Shown: positions 33,069 through 42,123 of the stretch, one piece after another | Numbering within the stretch: position 1 is the first letter of the stretch | Layout: every line of letters begins with the position of its first letter | NCBI GenBank assembly: GCA_023133295.1 | Contig: JAGLWT010000088.1 | Span: forward strand, 1-53,297 | DNA from: a bacterium | GTDB lineage: Bacteria > AUK180 | Direction of reading: 5' to 3' | Length of the DNA: 53,297 nt | Position numbers and translations under genes: made by a program | Notes under the pieces: model-generated | Databases searched by the model: none | Seen by the model: only the letters and a program-made list of their open reading frames with translations | What the model was told of the DNA's origin: nothing

Positions 33069-34565
33069 TTATTTATTTTCTCCAACTATCTTTTTGAATT
33101 CTCTCGTATTTCTGATATTAATAAAATCACCTTCATGCTGAGCTCTTATCTTACAAAACTCATCAATATTTACAGCCCTTTCTAAATACTTGATCGCCTC
33201 GGATGTTTTTTTCTGAATTGAGTATAAACAGGCTAAATCATAATTGAGCAGCCCTTGATCCTCACATTCGTTTATTGCCTGCTTATAGATCTTCTCTGCC
33301 TCTTCATAACTCTTTAATTCGATTAACAGAACTCCTAATCTTTTATATGCAAAATACTTATTCGGATTAATCTTAATTGCCTTCCTGTAGGCTTCTTCCG
33401 CTTCTTTGTAACGCTTTGATTCGGCTAATAGATCTCCTAATTCTTTGTATATGAAATATTCATTCGGGTTAATTTCTATTAATTCCCGGATCTTCTTTTC
33501 GCTATAATATTTTCTTATATCGTCTAACATCTCGGTAAAATCATTATTGTCGGGTATTGCCTTTTTTCTGTTCTCAATTAAATTGCACGCCTTACTGAAC
33601 TCCTCTGTAGATTTCTCATAAAGCTTCATAGATTCCTTGCATAGTATTTCATAATCAACTTTTTCCTGGAGTAAGCTTTTATCCAAACGATAGTTTGCTT
33701 GGCAATAATAAATGTCTCCCCTAAAATAATGTAATGCTATTTTTGCATTTTCAAATTCCTCATCGATTGAAGCTTTACGGTTAAATATCTTATTAAAATG
33801 TACTTCGGAATTACTGTAATCCTCGTCTAAAAGGCATACTATGCCAAGCGTGGAATGTGTCAGAAATACAAGTGTATTGGAGATGCTTTCTGTTAGATAT
33901 GTGATCTTGAATTTTTTGCTTATCTCTTCTAATGTTTGACCTTTATTCTTTTCAAATTCAATATTTCTCACCATTTTGACTTCAGGGCTTTTGACGATCG
34001 TAAGTGAAGTTTTGACAGCAACATCATCGTTCCATCCCCAGATCACCATAATAGTTTTTGCATTTCTTCGAGTGCAGATACTCCCCTCTTTCAATGCTTT
34101 CTCGTGACTGGGGATGATCTGTGAAGAAGTTACTACTTTAATAGATGATAAATCATTCTCATTTATCTCTTTTAAAAACGCTTCACGGATTCTTTTTGAG
34201 ATATTGATCTTGCTGTTGCCTTCATTAATAAATTGCGAAATAACTATGATCGTCTTATCCTGATTTCGGTATATGTCAAAAGGTTTGATCACAATGAAAA
34301 GAAATATCGCAGCCAACACGACAGAACATAGATATATTGTTTTAGCTTTTACATTCTTTACTTTTTTGATGATCAGATAAATGGCAACCGCTACAAGAAG
34401 GATCAAAAGAATATTGATAACGATAGGACAGGCGATATATTTTCCAGTCCTCTGAAAAAGAATTGTGATCCCTTTAATAATCGGGTTAGAGATTACCGCT
34501 GTTACCACTCCTATGACAATTACTGCTACTATGTATTTTTTAACCCAATTAATTATTGAGGTCAT
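33069..34565 (-). CDS. Membrane protein with TolB-like domain and TPR repeats
   Basis: The 498-residue protein has three N-terminal membrane segments (about 10-27, 45-65 and 75-93). A domain at about 105-230 has the look of TolB/FlgO-type N-terminal domains (KTIIVISQFINEG ... RIREAFLKEIN ... VVTSSQI). The C-terminal half is TPR repeats, at least three clear ones (YKELGDLLAESKRYKEAEEA and YKRLGVLLIELKSYEEAEKI among them) plus a short end-of-group helix. It is probably anchored in the inner membrane with the TPR side binding a partner. It follows the 34587-34913 gene by 21 bases. Confidence 0.65.
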   Translation of the reverse strand: MTSIINWVKKYIVAVIVIGVVTAVISNPIIKGITILFQRTGKYIACPIVINILLILLVAVAIYLIIKKVKNVKAKTIYLCSVVLAAIFLFIVIKPFDIYRNQDKTIIVISQFINEGNSKINISKRIREAFLKEINENDLSSIKVVTSSQIIPSHEKALKEGSICTRRNAKTIMVIWGWNDDVAVKTSLTIVKSPEVKMVRNIEFEKNKGQTLEEISKKFKITYLTESISNTLVFLTHSTLGIVCLLDEDYSNSEVHFNKIFNRKASIDEEFENAKIALHYFRGDIYYCQANYRLDKSLLQEKVDYEILCKESMKLYEKSTEEFSKACNLIENRKKAIPDNNDFTEMLDDIRKYYSEKKIRELIEINPNEYFIYKELGDLLAESKRYKEAEEAYRKAIKINPNKYFAYKRLGVLLIELKSYEEAEKIYKQAINECEDQGLLNYDLACLYSIQKKTSEAIKYLERAVNIDEFCKIRAQHEGDFINIRNTREFKKIVGENK

Positions 34566-34586
34566 GTGTTTTTGATCCGCATCTGC

Positions 34587-34913
34587 TTAATCTGTCTTTT
34601 CTCCAAGGCTTTTCTTCTCATTCCACTTCAATGACTCATTTATCACGGTATTCCAGCCGTACCCGAATGCAAATGCCGTTGCAAATACTTTGAGCGCCAT
34701 CCAGAGATCAGTAATTTCCGCTTCTGATTCTTTGTATTGAGGGATGATCAATAGTACCGATACACCGGACAGGATAATTGAACCCAGTGCAAATTTAATG
34801 AATTTCTTATCGAATTTTTCTATCTTTCCCTGCTTGAGCTTGCGCATATACGGAACCCAAGTACGCATGAATACACCGAGAAATAAACCTAATAATTGTA
34901 CCGCTATTTTCAT
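34587..34913 (-). CDS. Small membrane protein, three segments
   Basis: From ATG at 34913 (SD GAGGG) the protein has 108 residues. Hydrophobic segments are at 2-20 (IAVQLLGLFLGVFMRTWV), 44-62 and 78-95, joined by Lys-rich and acidic loops. The family is not recognised; its size and layout recall holin-like or accessory proteins, but there is no specific signature. It is co-transcribed with the TolB-like/TPR gene. A TTGAAT...TACTCT pair upstream could be its promoter. Confidence 0.55.
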   Translation of the reverse strand: MKIAVQLLGLFLGVFMRTWVPYMRKLKQGKIEKFDKKFIKFALGSIILSGVSVLLIIPQYKESEAEITDLWMALKVFATAFAFGYGWNTVINESLKWNEKKSLGEKTD

Positions 34914-35036
34914 GACACCCTCACTGTGAAAGAGTATCACAATTTGTAATATAATTCAAGAGTTCACATGGTGCGAAATGGTTCATACCATTAGGTCATT
35001 TCTCCTGTGTCTCTAGGTTATACCGAATGGTATATT

Positions 35037-35198
35037 TTAGGGACGGTCTTTGATTTTGTATACTATCGATATGCGAAAAAGCAAATCAAGTTGAATGATG
35101 TATTTTCTGCAATGTAGGCGATATAGTTTATCAAGACTGAATATTTATTGAAATACCGCTCTTAAAAACAAGTGAACAAATTCAAACACCGTCCCTAA
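35037..35198. mobile_element. MITE-like element with 23-bp terminal inverted repeats
   Basis: The left end TTAGGGACGGTCTTTGATTT (continuing to 35059) and the inverse of the right end (35176-35198, TTAGGGACGGTGTTTGAATT onwards) match at 21 of 23 positions. The 162-bp interior has no gene. No transposase is in the window, so it would need one supplied elsewhere. Ends with GGGACGGT are common among small elements mobilised by IS200-like/RAYT enzymes, which is background knowledge, not shown here. 34914-35036 shows no gene. Confidence 0.6.
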
Positions 35199-35202
35199 TT
35201 TT

Positions 35203-35892
35203 CTAATACTCATAGAGATGGAAGCGGCCGCGCTTGCCGGCAAGCCGGATCATTCCCGCACGGCGGAAAGTAAGTGTCAGCGCGGATACCAGATGGCGGC
35301 GGATACCGTAGATTTTTACTAGATCTCCGTTAGTGAACTGCTTTGGCAGTGATGGCGAGAAGAGCTTGAAATAATCACCCGGGCAGACAAATCTTCGTTT
35401 ACCGAGAACCTCCAAAAGAGTTCTTCCGGTGATTCGGTAACCCTTCCTCGAACGGTTTCTATCCCTGTGCTCCGTAACAGAGCACTCAAGAACCTCAAAG
35501 GAGAAGCCCGGCGTAGACAGCAGATTACCTATGGATGAAAGCTCATTGAAAATATGGAAGATCGACCTTCTCCGTGGAGAAAGGCGCGCCTTCTTATCGG
35601 AATATTTGATATATGTCTTTAACACAAGCGGATATACTACCGTGAGTTTTGCCTTTTGGCAGAGGGTCTCGAACTTCTTTCTGCATGTATGGAAGCTGCC
35701 GGTCTGAACCTCAATAAAAAGATCATCTCTGACAATGTCAATAATATAGGGTGTATAGCTGGCTTCCATTCTGTCACCGGGCATTGAGATCCAAGCCTTC
35801 AGCTGACGATGAAGGTCACCCTCCATATAAGTACCGAAGTCATTCTCATTCTGGCCGGGAAGGCGATTACTGCTAATACAATTCTCTTTCAA
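35203..35892 (-). CDS. Conserved nuclease-like protein with C-terminal winged helix (unnamed family)
   Basis: The core is a conserved pattern: LHRQLKAWISMPGDRMEASY, then IIDIVRDDLFIEVQTGSF. This resembles a PD-(D/E)xK nuclease core (Asp, then Glu-x-Gln), and a helix CRKKFETLCQKAKLTVVYPL follows. A C-terminal part (about 160-229) looks like a winged helix (LPKQFTNGDLVKIYG ... VGKRGR-like AGKRGRFHLYEY). I know similar hypothetical proteins from other bacteria but not their function. The 5' end is uncertain: the frame is open into repeat DNA at 35893-35940, and TTG at 35892 is the best guess, without a clear ribosome site. It lies 4 bases from the MITE-like element. Confidence 0.55.
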   Translation of the reverse strand: MKENCISSNRLPGQNENDFGTYMEGDLHRQLKAWISMPGDRMEASYTPYIIDIVRDDLFIEVQTGSFHTCRKKFETLCQKAKLTVVYPLVLKTYIKYSDKKARLSPRRRSIFHIFNELSSIGNLLSTPGFSFEVLECSVTEHRDRNRSRKGYRITGRTLLEVLGKRRFVCPGDYFKLFSPSLPKQFTNGDLVKIYGIRRHLVSALTLTFRRAGMIRLAGKRGRFHLYEY

Positions 35893-35896
35893 GACT

Positions 35897-36075
35897 ATGC
35901 TTCGCTTCGCAGAGCACAAGTGACAAGTGCACAAGAGCACAAGTGCAGAAGAAAGTGTGAGGTGTGAAGTGTAAAGTAGGGAAAAAGACGAGATGAAATA
36001 AAACTGGATCCCACGGTCGCAAACTCCCTCTGGATGACACTCTCCAATTGTTCATTATTCATTTCCCAATTGTTC
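35897..36075. repeat. Word-like repeat stretch
   Basis: The block has GCACAAGTGACAAGTGCACA and GTGTGAGGTGTGAAGTGTAA (the inverse of the run at 24810-24917). These are followed by GGATCC...CTGGATGACA of the palindromic repeat and by AATTGTTCATTATTCATTTC. No gene is seen. It abuts the 5' end of the nuclease-like gene and may have damaged it. Confidence 0.65.
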
Positions 36076-36081
36076 ACTTCT

Positions 36082-37128
36082 CTATAAGCCTCTATTTTCC
36101 TCTTTCCAGATACTTGTGAAAAGCTCCTCGTCTTCCTTTGTGAATTCAAGGCCTCTTCTGGGCATTACAGCTTTCGCGGTTTCCATGGCCTTTTCCAATT
36201 TATATGTAGTACCCCTATCCGCTCGGCCCCAATAGTATGAAGCATATTCTTTTTTGAAGAAGCCGCCGCCAAAGAGGTTTGCCGAAAAACCGATTACCGT
36301 ACCACTGTTTATTAATGTTCCGATCCCTGTCTTGGAGTGATCCCCGCAGAAGGTGCCTATCTTATTCGAGCCCGTATTGACCAATTTCCCATTTAACTGT
36401 ATGGCGATTCCGCCATAGGTATTCTTGAGGTCGGATGTGGTGGTTAATGCGCCGAGATTCACGAACGAGCCAAAGATCGAATGGCCTACAAAGCCCTCAT
36501 GGTACTTATTGGAAAAGGGGTAGAATATTGAATCTTCAACTTCACCGCCGATGCGGACCTTGTCAAAGAATGAACAGTTCTCCCTGACCTTCGCGGATAA
36601 TATCTGCACATCGCGTCCGATATATGCCGGACCTTCAATTCTTGAAAAAGCATTGATCACTGCGCCTTTGTCAATAATTACCGGGCCATCCGATGTATCA
36701 AAATGAACATATTCCTCTATTCTTGCCGCGCCCAGATCAGTCACCTTGTTTTCTTCGAATCCCAGAAATAAGGCATCTTCTTTGATGAAGGCACCGTTAT
36801 CCGTCATCATTTGGAATGCATATTCAAACACCAGCGAGTCTTCAGTATCCACGCGTTCCCGCTCTTCACCGAAAGATGCCACCATCCTTCCGGAAACATC
36901 ATAAAGCGCCTGTCCCTTCTGAAGGGCAAAGATCTTCTCCAGAGCGGCAAATCCCCGGAACGCTCCGTTTATTTCGATATCCATTGTTTCAGGGTTGTGA
37001 TCCTTCGTCATACAAAAACCGGCAACGCGCATTCTATTGGTCATCGTTCCATAGAACATATCAACCGATTCCCTTGAAAGAGAAAAGGGATACATATTAT
37101 CCTTGCCATCATTAAAATAATTTATCAT
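36082..37128 (-). CDS. GlmU-related sugar nucleotidyltransferase/acetyltransferase-like protein
   Basis: The 348-residue protein opens INYFNDGKDNMYPFSLSRES, matching the GlmU-like family found in Bacteroidetes (TIGR03991 type). In that family a short N-terminal nucleotidyltransferase-like part is joined to a left-handed beta-helix. Hexapeptide-like strands are visible at about 160-290 (IEGPAYIGRDVQILSAKV, NLGALTTTSDLKNTYGGIA, GTFCGDHSKTGIGTLINSGT). It may form or modify UDP-N-acetylglucosamine or a related sugar, but at this length the N-terminal catalysis is doubtful. It overlaps the MBL gene by 17 bases and is the last gene of the long ylxM-ffh operon. Confidence 0.78.
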   Translation of the reverse strand: MINYFNDGKDNMYPFSLSRESVDMFYGTMTNRMRVAGFCMTKDHNPETMDIEINGAFRGFAALEKIFALQKGQALYDVSGRMVASFGEERERVDTEDSLVFEYAFQMMTDNGAFIKEDALFLGFEENKVTDLGAARIEEYVHFDTSDGPVIIDKGAVINAFSRIEGPAYIGRDVQILSAKVRENCSFFDKVRIGGEVEDSIFYPFSNKYHEGFVGHSIFGSFVNLGALTTTSDLKNTYGGIAIQLNGKLVNTGSNKIGTFCGDHSKTGIGTLINSGTVIGFSANLFGGGFFKKEYASYYWGRADRGTTYKLEKAMETAKAVMPRRGLEFTKEDEELFTSIWKEENRGL

Positions 37129-37750
37129 CTGCCATTACCTCTTTTAATATTTGATTGTACTTCAATTCCTTTCCCAGCTCAGTGATCTCCATATGCCCCG
37201 GAAGAACGACCGTTTCTCCGGGAAAGAGTTCCGCGACTTTTCTCAAGCTTGCGCTCATTTGCGCCATATCTCCTCCGAAAAAATCAGTTCGCCCGATCGA
37301 ATCCTTAAATATGAGATCCCCGCAAAAAAGATGGCCCTCATAATAGAAAGCGAGCCCGCCAGGAGTATGCCCGGGCAACAAATAGGCCTCCATCGCAACT
37401 CCGTCTATGGTGAGTGTTTCCTTCTGAGAGGAGACAATAATATCCGGCTCCAGCGTAAAGCCTTCCATACCGAGGAATTCGGAAAGCGAACCACCCATAT
37501 TGTGAAACTCCAACTCATCCTCTGACATTAGAAGCTGACAGTCGAATTTCTCTCTTAATGCTTGCACACCGCATGCATGGTCGTCATGACAATGGGTGAG
37601 CAGGATGGCTGAAATATTCTTTCCATTTAACTTAGACAGGATATCTCTGTCTCCCGGATCAATGATGATATAGCCGGTGCTTCCTTTGATCAAATAGCAA
37701 TTGGTACCAAGGTCGCCTACAATAAGTTTCTCATAGATTTTCTTTTGCAA
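37112..37750 (-). CDS. MBL-fold metallo-hydrolase (glyoxalase II-like)
   Basis: The 212-residue protein has the metallo-beta-lactamase metal motif THCHDDHACG (HxHxDH), the later PGHTPGGLAFYY and LFCGDLIFKDSIGRTDF, and the final His in LPGHME. It begins VGDLGTNCYLIKG, typical of hydroxyacylglutathione hydrolase-like proteins. The substrate is unknown; many bacterial members act on thioesters. It overlaps both neighbours by about 20 bases, so expression is tightly linked to the ROK kinase. Confidence 0.85.
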   Translation of the reverse strand: MQKKIYEKLIVGDLGTNCYLIKGSTGYIIIDPGDRDILSKLNGKNISAILLTHCHDDHACGVQALREKFDCQLLMSEDELEFHNMGGSLSEFLGMEGFTLEPDIIVSSQKETLTIDGVAMEAYLLPGHTPGGLAFYYEGHLFCGDLIFKDSIGRTDFFGGDMAQMSASLRKVAELFPGETVVLPGHMEITELGKELKYNQILKEVMADDKLF

Positions 37751-38687
37751 GCAGATAACCTCCGTATAATGCGGAATTTTCAGAAAGATCTATTCGGCGT
37801 AAACGCAGCCCCTTAACCATCTCGGGAAAGCCGTTTGTCCGAAGATATTCTCTCGCGGTCGGTAAAATATATTTCAAAGCAAGATACATCCCGCCGCCGA
37901 TGAAGATCGCTTCCGGATTAAAGATATTTGTTATGGTCGTCAAGCCCATGCCCAAATAATGCCCCGTTTGCTCAAAAAATTCAATCGCGTGCGGATTACC
38001 GGCCACGGCTTCTTTATAGACCTCTTTCGGGGTGAACTCCTTGAGTTTGCTTAGGAATTCCTTCTTCTTAACAGGATCGGCCTGCAGGAGCTCCAAGCGC
38101 TTTTTTATTCCGCTTGCCGATACATATGCCTCAAGGCAGCCGGCGGAACCGCATCCGCAATCAATACCCTCGTTCATGATCTCGATATGGCCGAATTCGC
38201 CGGCGAAGCCGTCTCGTCCGTGAAGAAGTTTGCCGTCTTCAATATATGCTCCGCCCAGTCCGGTGCCGAGTGTGAGTACTATCACATAGCTGTAATGGGA
38301 CCGCAATTTCCTGTAGTATTCGCCAAAAGCGACAAGGTTAACATCATTATCAAAATACGAAGGCAAGCCGTATGCCTTTGAAAAGAACTCTTTAAAATTG
38401 ACATTCTTCCAACCGGGGAAATTCGCCGAGTGATGCATGATCCCCTTTTTGATATCAAGAGGCCCGGGAGATCCCATACCTATGGCAGCCAGGTCATCCT
38501 TTGTGATAAGGGCTTTTTTGAGCATATTGTCTATTTTGCTCTTCAGTTTATTAAAGAACCGATCAACTCCCAATTGTGCTTCGGTGGCAAATCTGCCCTT
38601 TTTAACAATGCTTCCGGTATTGTCCATGATCGCAAGCTTAGTTCCATTTCCCCCAAGATCGATCGAAAGTATAAATTTTTCTCTCAT
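37731..38687 (-). CDS. ROK family sugar kinase
   Basis: The 318-residue protein has the ATP phosphate loop SIDLGGNGTKLAIMD at the start and the ROK signature with its zinc site (GHIEIMNEGIDCGCGSAGCL) around residue 170, which includes the sugar-binding His and the Cys cluster. Catalytic Asp lies in YFDNDVNLVAFGE. Most stand-alone ROK proteins phosphorylate glucose or other hexoses. There is no helix-turn-helix, so it is a kinase, not a repressor. SD AGGGGA precedes the ATG, which overlaps the comM stop by 4 bases. Confidence 0.88.
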   Translation of the reverse strand: MREKFILSIDLGGNGTKLAIMDNTGSIVKKGRFATEAQLGVDRFFNKLKSKIDNMLKKALITKDDLAAIGMGSPGPLDIKKGIMHHSANFPGWKNVNFKEFFSKAYGLPSYFDNDVNLVAFGEYYRKLRSHYSYVIVLTLGTGLGGAYIEDGKLLHGRDGFAGEFGHIEIMNEGIDCGCGSAGCLEAYVSASGIKKRLELLQADPVKKKEFLSKLKEFTPKEVYKEAVAGNPHAIEFFEQTGHYLGMGLTTITNIFNPEAIFIGGGMYLALKYILPTAREYLRTNGFPEMVKGLRLRRIDLSENSALYGGYLLAKENL

Positions 38688-40198
38688 ATTCCCCTATCCA
38701 CTATTCTGTAATTCAATGCCTCGCTTAAATGCTGCGGAAGAATATCATCAGCACCTTCAAGGTCGGCTATCGTTCTGGAGATCTTCAGTATCTTTTTATA
38801 ACTCCTCGCGGAGAATCTGTATAATTTCATCGCGTCAACAAGAAGTTTTTCTGACTCTTTTCCAAGACGGCAGTATTCCTCTAAGGTCTTATCATCCATA
38901 TTGCCGTTTTCCGAAAACTTTTCATTCTTGTATCTTCCGCGCTGAATATCCCTGACATCCTCTATTCTTTTTCTAATGATCTCAGAGCTTTCACCCTGCG
39001 GGCGTTCCTTCAATTCCTCAACTGCCACCGGCATCACTTCGATATGCATGTCTATACGGTCCATTATGGGGCCCGAGATCTTTTTTCTATATCGATGGAT
39101 CTCATTCATAGAGCAGGTACACTCATGATACGGGTCATTGTAATATCCGCATGGGCAGGGATTCATAGCAGCGACAAGAATAAAGTCAGCCGGGAAATTG
39201 ACGGTCGAACGGGCACGCGATATTGTAATATCTCCATTCTCCAGAGGTTCACGGAGCGCTTCCACAGAGGCCTTTGAAAACTCAGGAAACTCATCTAAAA
39301 AGAGAACGCCTTTATGGGCAAGTGAGATCTCTCCCGGCCTGGGAAAGGTACCTCCGCCGATAAGCCCGATCTTTGAAATTGAGCTGTGCGGGTCTCTGAA
39401 AGGCCTGACGGATACAAGATCACCGGCGGTGAGTCCAGCAACAGAGTGTATTCTGGAGACTTCGATGGCCTCATCCAACTCCATTCGCGGCATGATCGAA
39501 AGAACCCTCTTGGCCAACATTGATTTCCCCGCTCCGGGAGGGCCGATCATCAATATATTATGTCCACCGCCAATGGCGATCTCCAGGGCTCTCTTTACCA
39601 GATACTGCCCTTTGACATCTGAGAAATCCAAGGCGTAATCATTAAGTTGATCCCGATATTGCTCGAAATTGACCTTATGCCTTACACCAGTACCGCTTCT
39701 GATATGCTCTATGACATCATAGAGATTATCAAAGCCGTAAACATTTACTTCCTCTATGATCGCGCATTCCGTCGCATTTTTTTTAGGTACGATCACATTT
39801 CTAATATCCTTGGACTTGGCGAGCATAGCAATGGAAATACCGCCCGAAATGGGGCGCAGTTCGCCATTCAATGAAAGCTCTCCCGCAAAAAGCGTATCTG
39901 CTGAAGGTTCCGGGATCAGGCCGTCTTCCGCTAAAATACCGAGCGCAATGGGAAGGTCATACGATGAGCCTTCTTTTTTTATATCCGCTGGAGCAAGATT
40001 TACCGTCAGGCGCTTCAGCGGAAATTCAAATCCGCTGGAAGAGATCGCGGTACGGACCCTTTCTCTGCTCTCCTTAACTGCATTATCAGGCAGACCCACA
40101 ATTGTAAATGCGGTCAGACCTCCGGAAATATCGATCTCCACCTCAACCCTTCTCGAATCAAGCCCCTCTATTGAAGCTGATAATAATTTAGTTACCAT
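38684..40198 (-). CDS. YifB/ComM family Mg-chelatase-like AAA ATPase
   Basis: The 504-residue protein has an N-terminal Lon-like domain (DISGGLTAFTIVGLPDNAVK), then AAA+ motifs: Walker A MIGPPGAGKSMLAK at about 217-230, Walker B KGVLFLDEFPEF, and sensor ATVNFPADFILVAAMNPCPC (here STVNFPADF). A C-terminal helical domain follows, with RFSARSYKKILKISRTIADL. ComM is a hexameric helicase that promotes branch migration during natural transformation; YifB-type proteins without transformation are also common. Cys pairs GYYNDPYHECTC look like a small zinc site. Confidence 0.92.
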   Translation of the reverse strand: MVTKLLSASIEGLDSRRVEVEIDISGGLTAFTIVGLPDNAVKESRERVRTAISSSGFEFPLKRLTVNLAPADIKKEGSSYDLPIALGILAEDGLIPEPSADTLFAGELSLNGELRPISGGISIAMLAKSKDIRNVIVPKKNATECAIIEEVNVYGFDNLYDVIEHIRSGTGVRHKVNFEQYRDQLNDYALDFSDVKGQYLVKRALEIAIGGGHNILMIGPPGAGKSMLAKRVLSIMPRMELDEAIEVSRIHSVAGLTAGDLVSVRPFRDPHSSISKIGLIGGGTFPRPGEISLAHKGVLFLDEFPEFSKASVEALREPLENGDITISRARSTVNFPADFILVAAMNPCPCGYYNDPYHECTCSMNEIHRYRKKISGPIMDRIDMHIEVMPVAVEELKERPQGESSEIIRKRIEDVRDIQRGRYKNEKFSENGNMDDKTLEEYCRLGKESEKLLVDAMKLYRFSARSYKKILKISRTIADLEGADDILPQHLSEALNYRIVDRGI

Positions 40199-40539
40199 TG
40201 AAAATACCCCCTCCTGAAATCAATTTCTTCTCCTGTTATTGAAACGATGCCGAAAGTCACATTAAAATTTCTGTATCCTTTCCTCTTTGCCAGAAAACCC
40301 TTTGCCGCGGTCATGACATTGTTCTTCTTTCTACTGTCAACGAACTCAAATCCCCTGCCATAGGCGGGACTATATCTGAACTTCACTTCTATAAAGCAAA
40401 GCTCTTCCGCTTTTACTGCGATCAGGTCAACTTCCTTGTGTCCAAAGATGTAATTCTCCTCTATAACGGTCCAGCCGCGCTGCTGAAGATAGGTCCGAGC
40501 GATCTTCTCGTATTTTTTACCCTCTGCGCGCTTGTTCAT
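40192..40539 (-). CDS. YraN family (UPF0102) nuclease-like protein
   Basis: The 115-residue protein is normal length. It has the nuclease-like core EGKKYEKIARTYLQQRGW, ENYIFGHKEVDLIAVKAEEL and FIEVKFR (Asp and Glu-x-Lys of the PD-(D/E)xK fold). YraN proteins are widespread next to rnhB and often fall in rplS-rnhB operons, as here. A biochemical role has not been firmly shown. Overlaps of 7 and 4 bases with neighbours show tight packing. Confidence 0.9.
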   Translation of the reverse strand: MNKRAEGKKYEKIARTYLQQRGWTVIEENYIFGHKEVDLIAVKAEELCFIEVKFRYSPAYGRGFEFVDSRKKNNVMTAAKGFLAKRKGYRNFNVTFGIVSITGEEIDFRRGYFQW

Positions 40540-41180
40540 GAAAATAAATTATCCTCTCCCATCGATCTCATCGGTTCAAAGCTCCGGCGGTGAACGGCGG
40601 ATGGCCCAAATTCATTAATGGCCGCAAGATGTTCTTTTGTCCCATATCCCTTATGCTTCGCAAATCCATATTGTGGATACTTCTCCCCCAATATGATCAT
40701 GAGCCGGTCACGCACCACCTTCGCAATAATGGAAGCCGCGCCGATGGAGTAGATCCGCAGATCCCCCTTAATGAAGGAGTGCTGCTCAATATCGGCAATG
40801 GGAAGCTTCAGGGCATCAAGTAAAAGTACCTGAGGCGAAGGTGAAAGCATTGCAACAAGCCTTACGGCGGCATTCTTTGTCGCATTGAGAATATTCACCT
40901 TATCAATTTCATCCGGCCAAGAGATCCCGACGCAGTATGAAATACAATGCATCTGGATCTGATAGAACAGAGATTCCCGCCTCTTTGAAGTAAGCTTCTT
41001 TGAGTCAGTTATCCCCTCGATCCTCTCAGAGATCATTACTCCGCCAACGACAACTGGACCGGCAAGGGCACCCCTGCCGGCCTCGTCTATGCCGCAGATC
41101 CTGGTAAAGCCTTTTTCCCGTAAAAGGTTTTCAGCATCGAAAGGCGAACCTTCCTCAAGGCCGCCGTCCAAGAAAATCAT
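40536..41180 (-). CDS. rnhB: Ribonuclease HII
   Basis: The 214-residue protein has the RNase HII active-site motifs: [16 protein letters not shown] (Asp-Glu), LLLDALKLP (Asp) and [17 protein letters not shown] (Asp), plus [18 protein letters not shown]. It removes RNA strands and single ribonucleotides from DNA. It has the usual place after rplS, with 4-base overlaps to both neighbours. Confidence 0.95.
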   Translation of the reverse strand: MIFLDGGLEEGSPFDAENLLREKGFTRICGIDEAGRGALAGPVVVGGVMISERIEGITDSKKLTSKRRESLFYQIQMHCISYCVGISWPDEIDKVNILNATKNAAVRLVAMLSPSPQVLLLDALKLPIADIEQHSFIKGDLRIYSIGAASIIAKVVRDRLMIILGEKYPQYGFAKHKGYGTKEHLAAINEFGPSAVHRRSFEPMRSMGEDNLFS

Positions 41181-41545
41181 TTTCTTCTACTTGGTTCTTT
41201 AATTCTTGCTGATTTGCCTTTTCTGTCTCTAAGGTAATAGATCTTGGCTCTACGGACCTTTCCTCTTTTCACCACATCGATCTTCTCGATGGAAGGTGTA
41301 AATAATGGGAAAGTTCTCTCAACGCCCACATCCATGGAAACCCTGCGGACGGTAAAGGACGCTTCAACGCCTTTTCCTTTCTTTCTGATCACAACTCCCT
41401 GGAAACCCTGGAGTCTGCTTTTACTTCCTTCGACGACCCTTACCCACACTTTCACCGTATCACCTACGGAAAATTCGGATATGTTCCTGTCTTTGGAAAG
41501 CTCTTCCTCATAATGTTTTTTTATGTCGTTCATGAGGTCGTTCAT
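41177..41545 (-). CDS. rplS: Ribosomal protein L19
   Basis: The 122-residue protein shows the L19 pattern: [55 protein letters not shown] and [20 protein letters not shown]. It sits at the subunit interface of the ribosome. The ATG has AGGAGG nine bases upstream. It is preceded by the SPOUT methyltransferase gene and followed by rnhB, a common order. Confidence 0.96.
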   Translation of the reverse strand: MNDLMNDIKKHYEEELSKDRNISEFSVGDTVKVWVRVVEGSKSRLQGFQGVVIRKKGKGVEASFTVRRVSMDVGVERTFPLFTPSIEKIDVVKRGKVRRAKIYYLRDRKGKSARIKEPSRRK

Positions 41546-41547
41546 AA

Positions 41548-42123
41548 TTAATCCTCCTTATACATCAATCTGTCTAAAATTATTGAAGCAGCCGAACGCA
41601 CGGAAAGATGATTAAAATCCGAGTATCCGTTCACTGCTTCCAAGATGAGATCTGACTCAAGCATGATCTCATCGGGTATTCCCCATCCGGTTCCAAAAAG
41701 GATGAGAAACACGTCATCTTGAGAGAATAGTTTTTCTCTCAGATCAGCATAGCTTATGGTATTTGGAAATACCTTAGCAGAAGTAGTTACAAGTATTGGC
41801 CTTTTCTTTTCCGCTCTTTCAATAAATCTCATCGCGGCTACAAGGTCGTTCACCGGTTTGATGAGCTTCAATGCGATCTTTCTGTTATGATTAAAAGAGC
41901 TTCCGAACCCTTTTTCCCAGTATTCGACTATTCTATTGATCAGCCTCTTCTGCGAGGGTACGGGATTTATCAGAAAATACCGTTTAACGCCATAGGTGGC
42001 GGAAGCACGCGCGATATCGTGAACACTTAACGGAGTGATGGAAGTAACAACAAGGTCCTTCGTCTTATTAAGGCTGGGATAATTCATAAGGGCTGTATAG
42101 ACCGAGGCCTTTATTTTTTTCAT
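41548..42123 (-). CDS. SPOUT-type SAM-dependent RNA methyltransferase (PF09936 type)
   Basis: The 191-residue protein matches the small methyltransferase family regularly found between trmD and rplS. It has [52 protein letters not shown] and [16 protein letters not shown], the last two forming the SAM knot. The exact RNA target has not been generally established. It overlaps trmD by 4 bases. The order trmD, this gene, rplS also occurs in Thermotogae and deltaproteobacteria. Confidence 0.87.
   Translation of the reverse strand: MKKIKASVYTALMNYPSLNKTKDLVVTSITPLSVHDIARASATYGVKRYFLINPVPSQKRLINRIVEYWEKGFGSSFNHNRKIALKLIKPVNDLVAAMRFIERAEKKRPILVTTSAKVFPNTISYADLREKLFSQDDVFLILFGTGWGIPDEIMLESDLILEAVNGYSDFNHLSVRSAASIILDRLMYKED

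Noticed and set aside
32916..33185. 89-codon plus-strand frame starting with GTG
   Set aside because: It runs into the end of the 33069 gene, has no ribosome site, and the composition is not protein-like. The segment is better viewed as a possible RNA.
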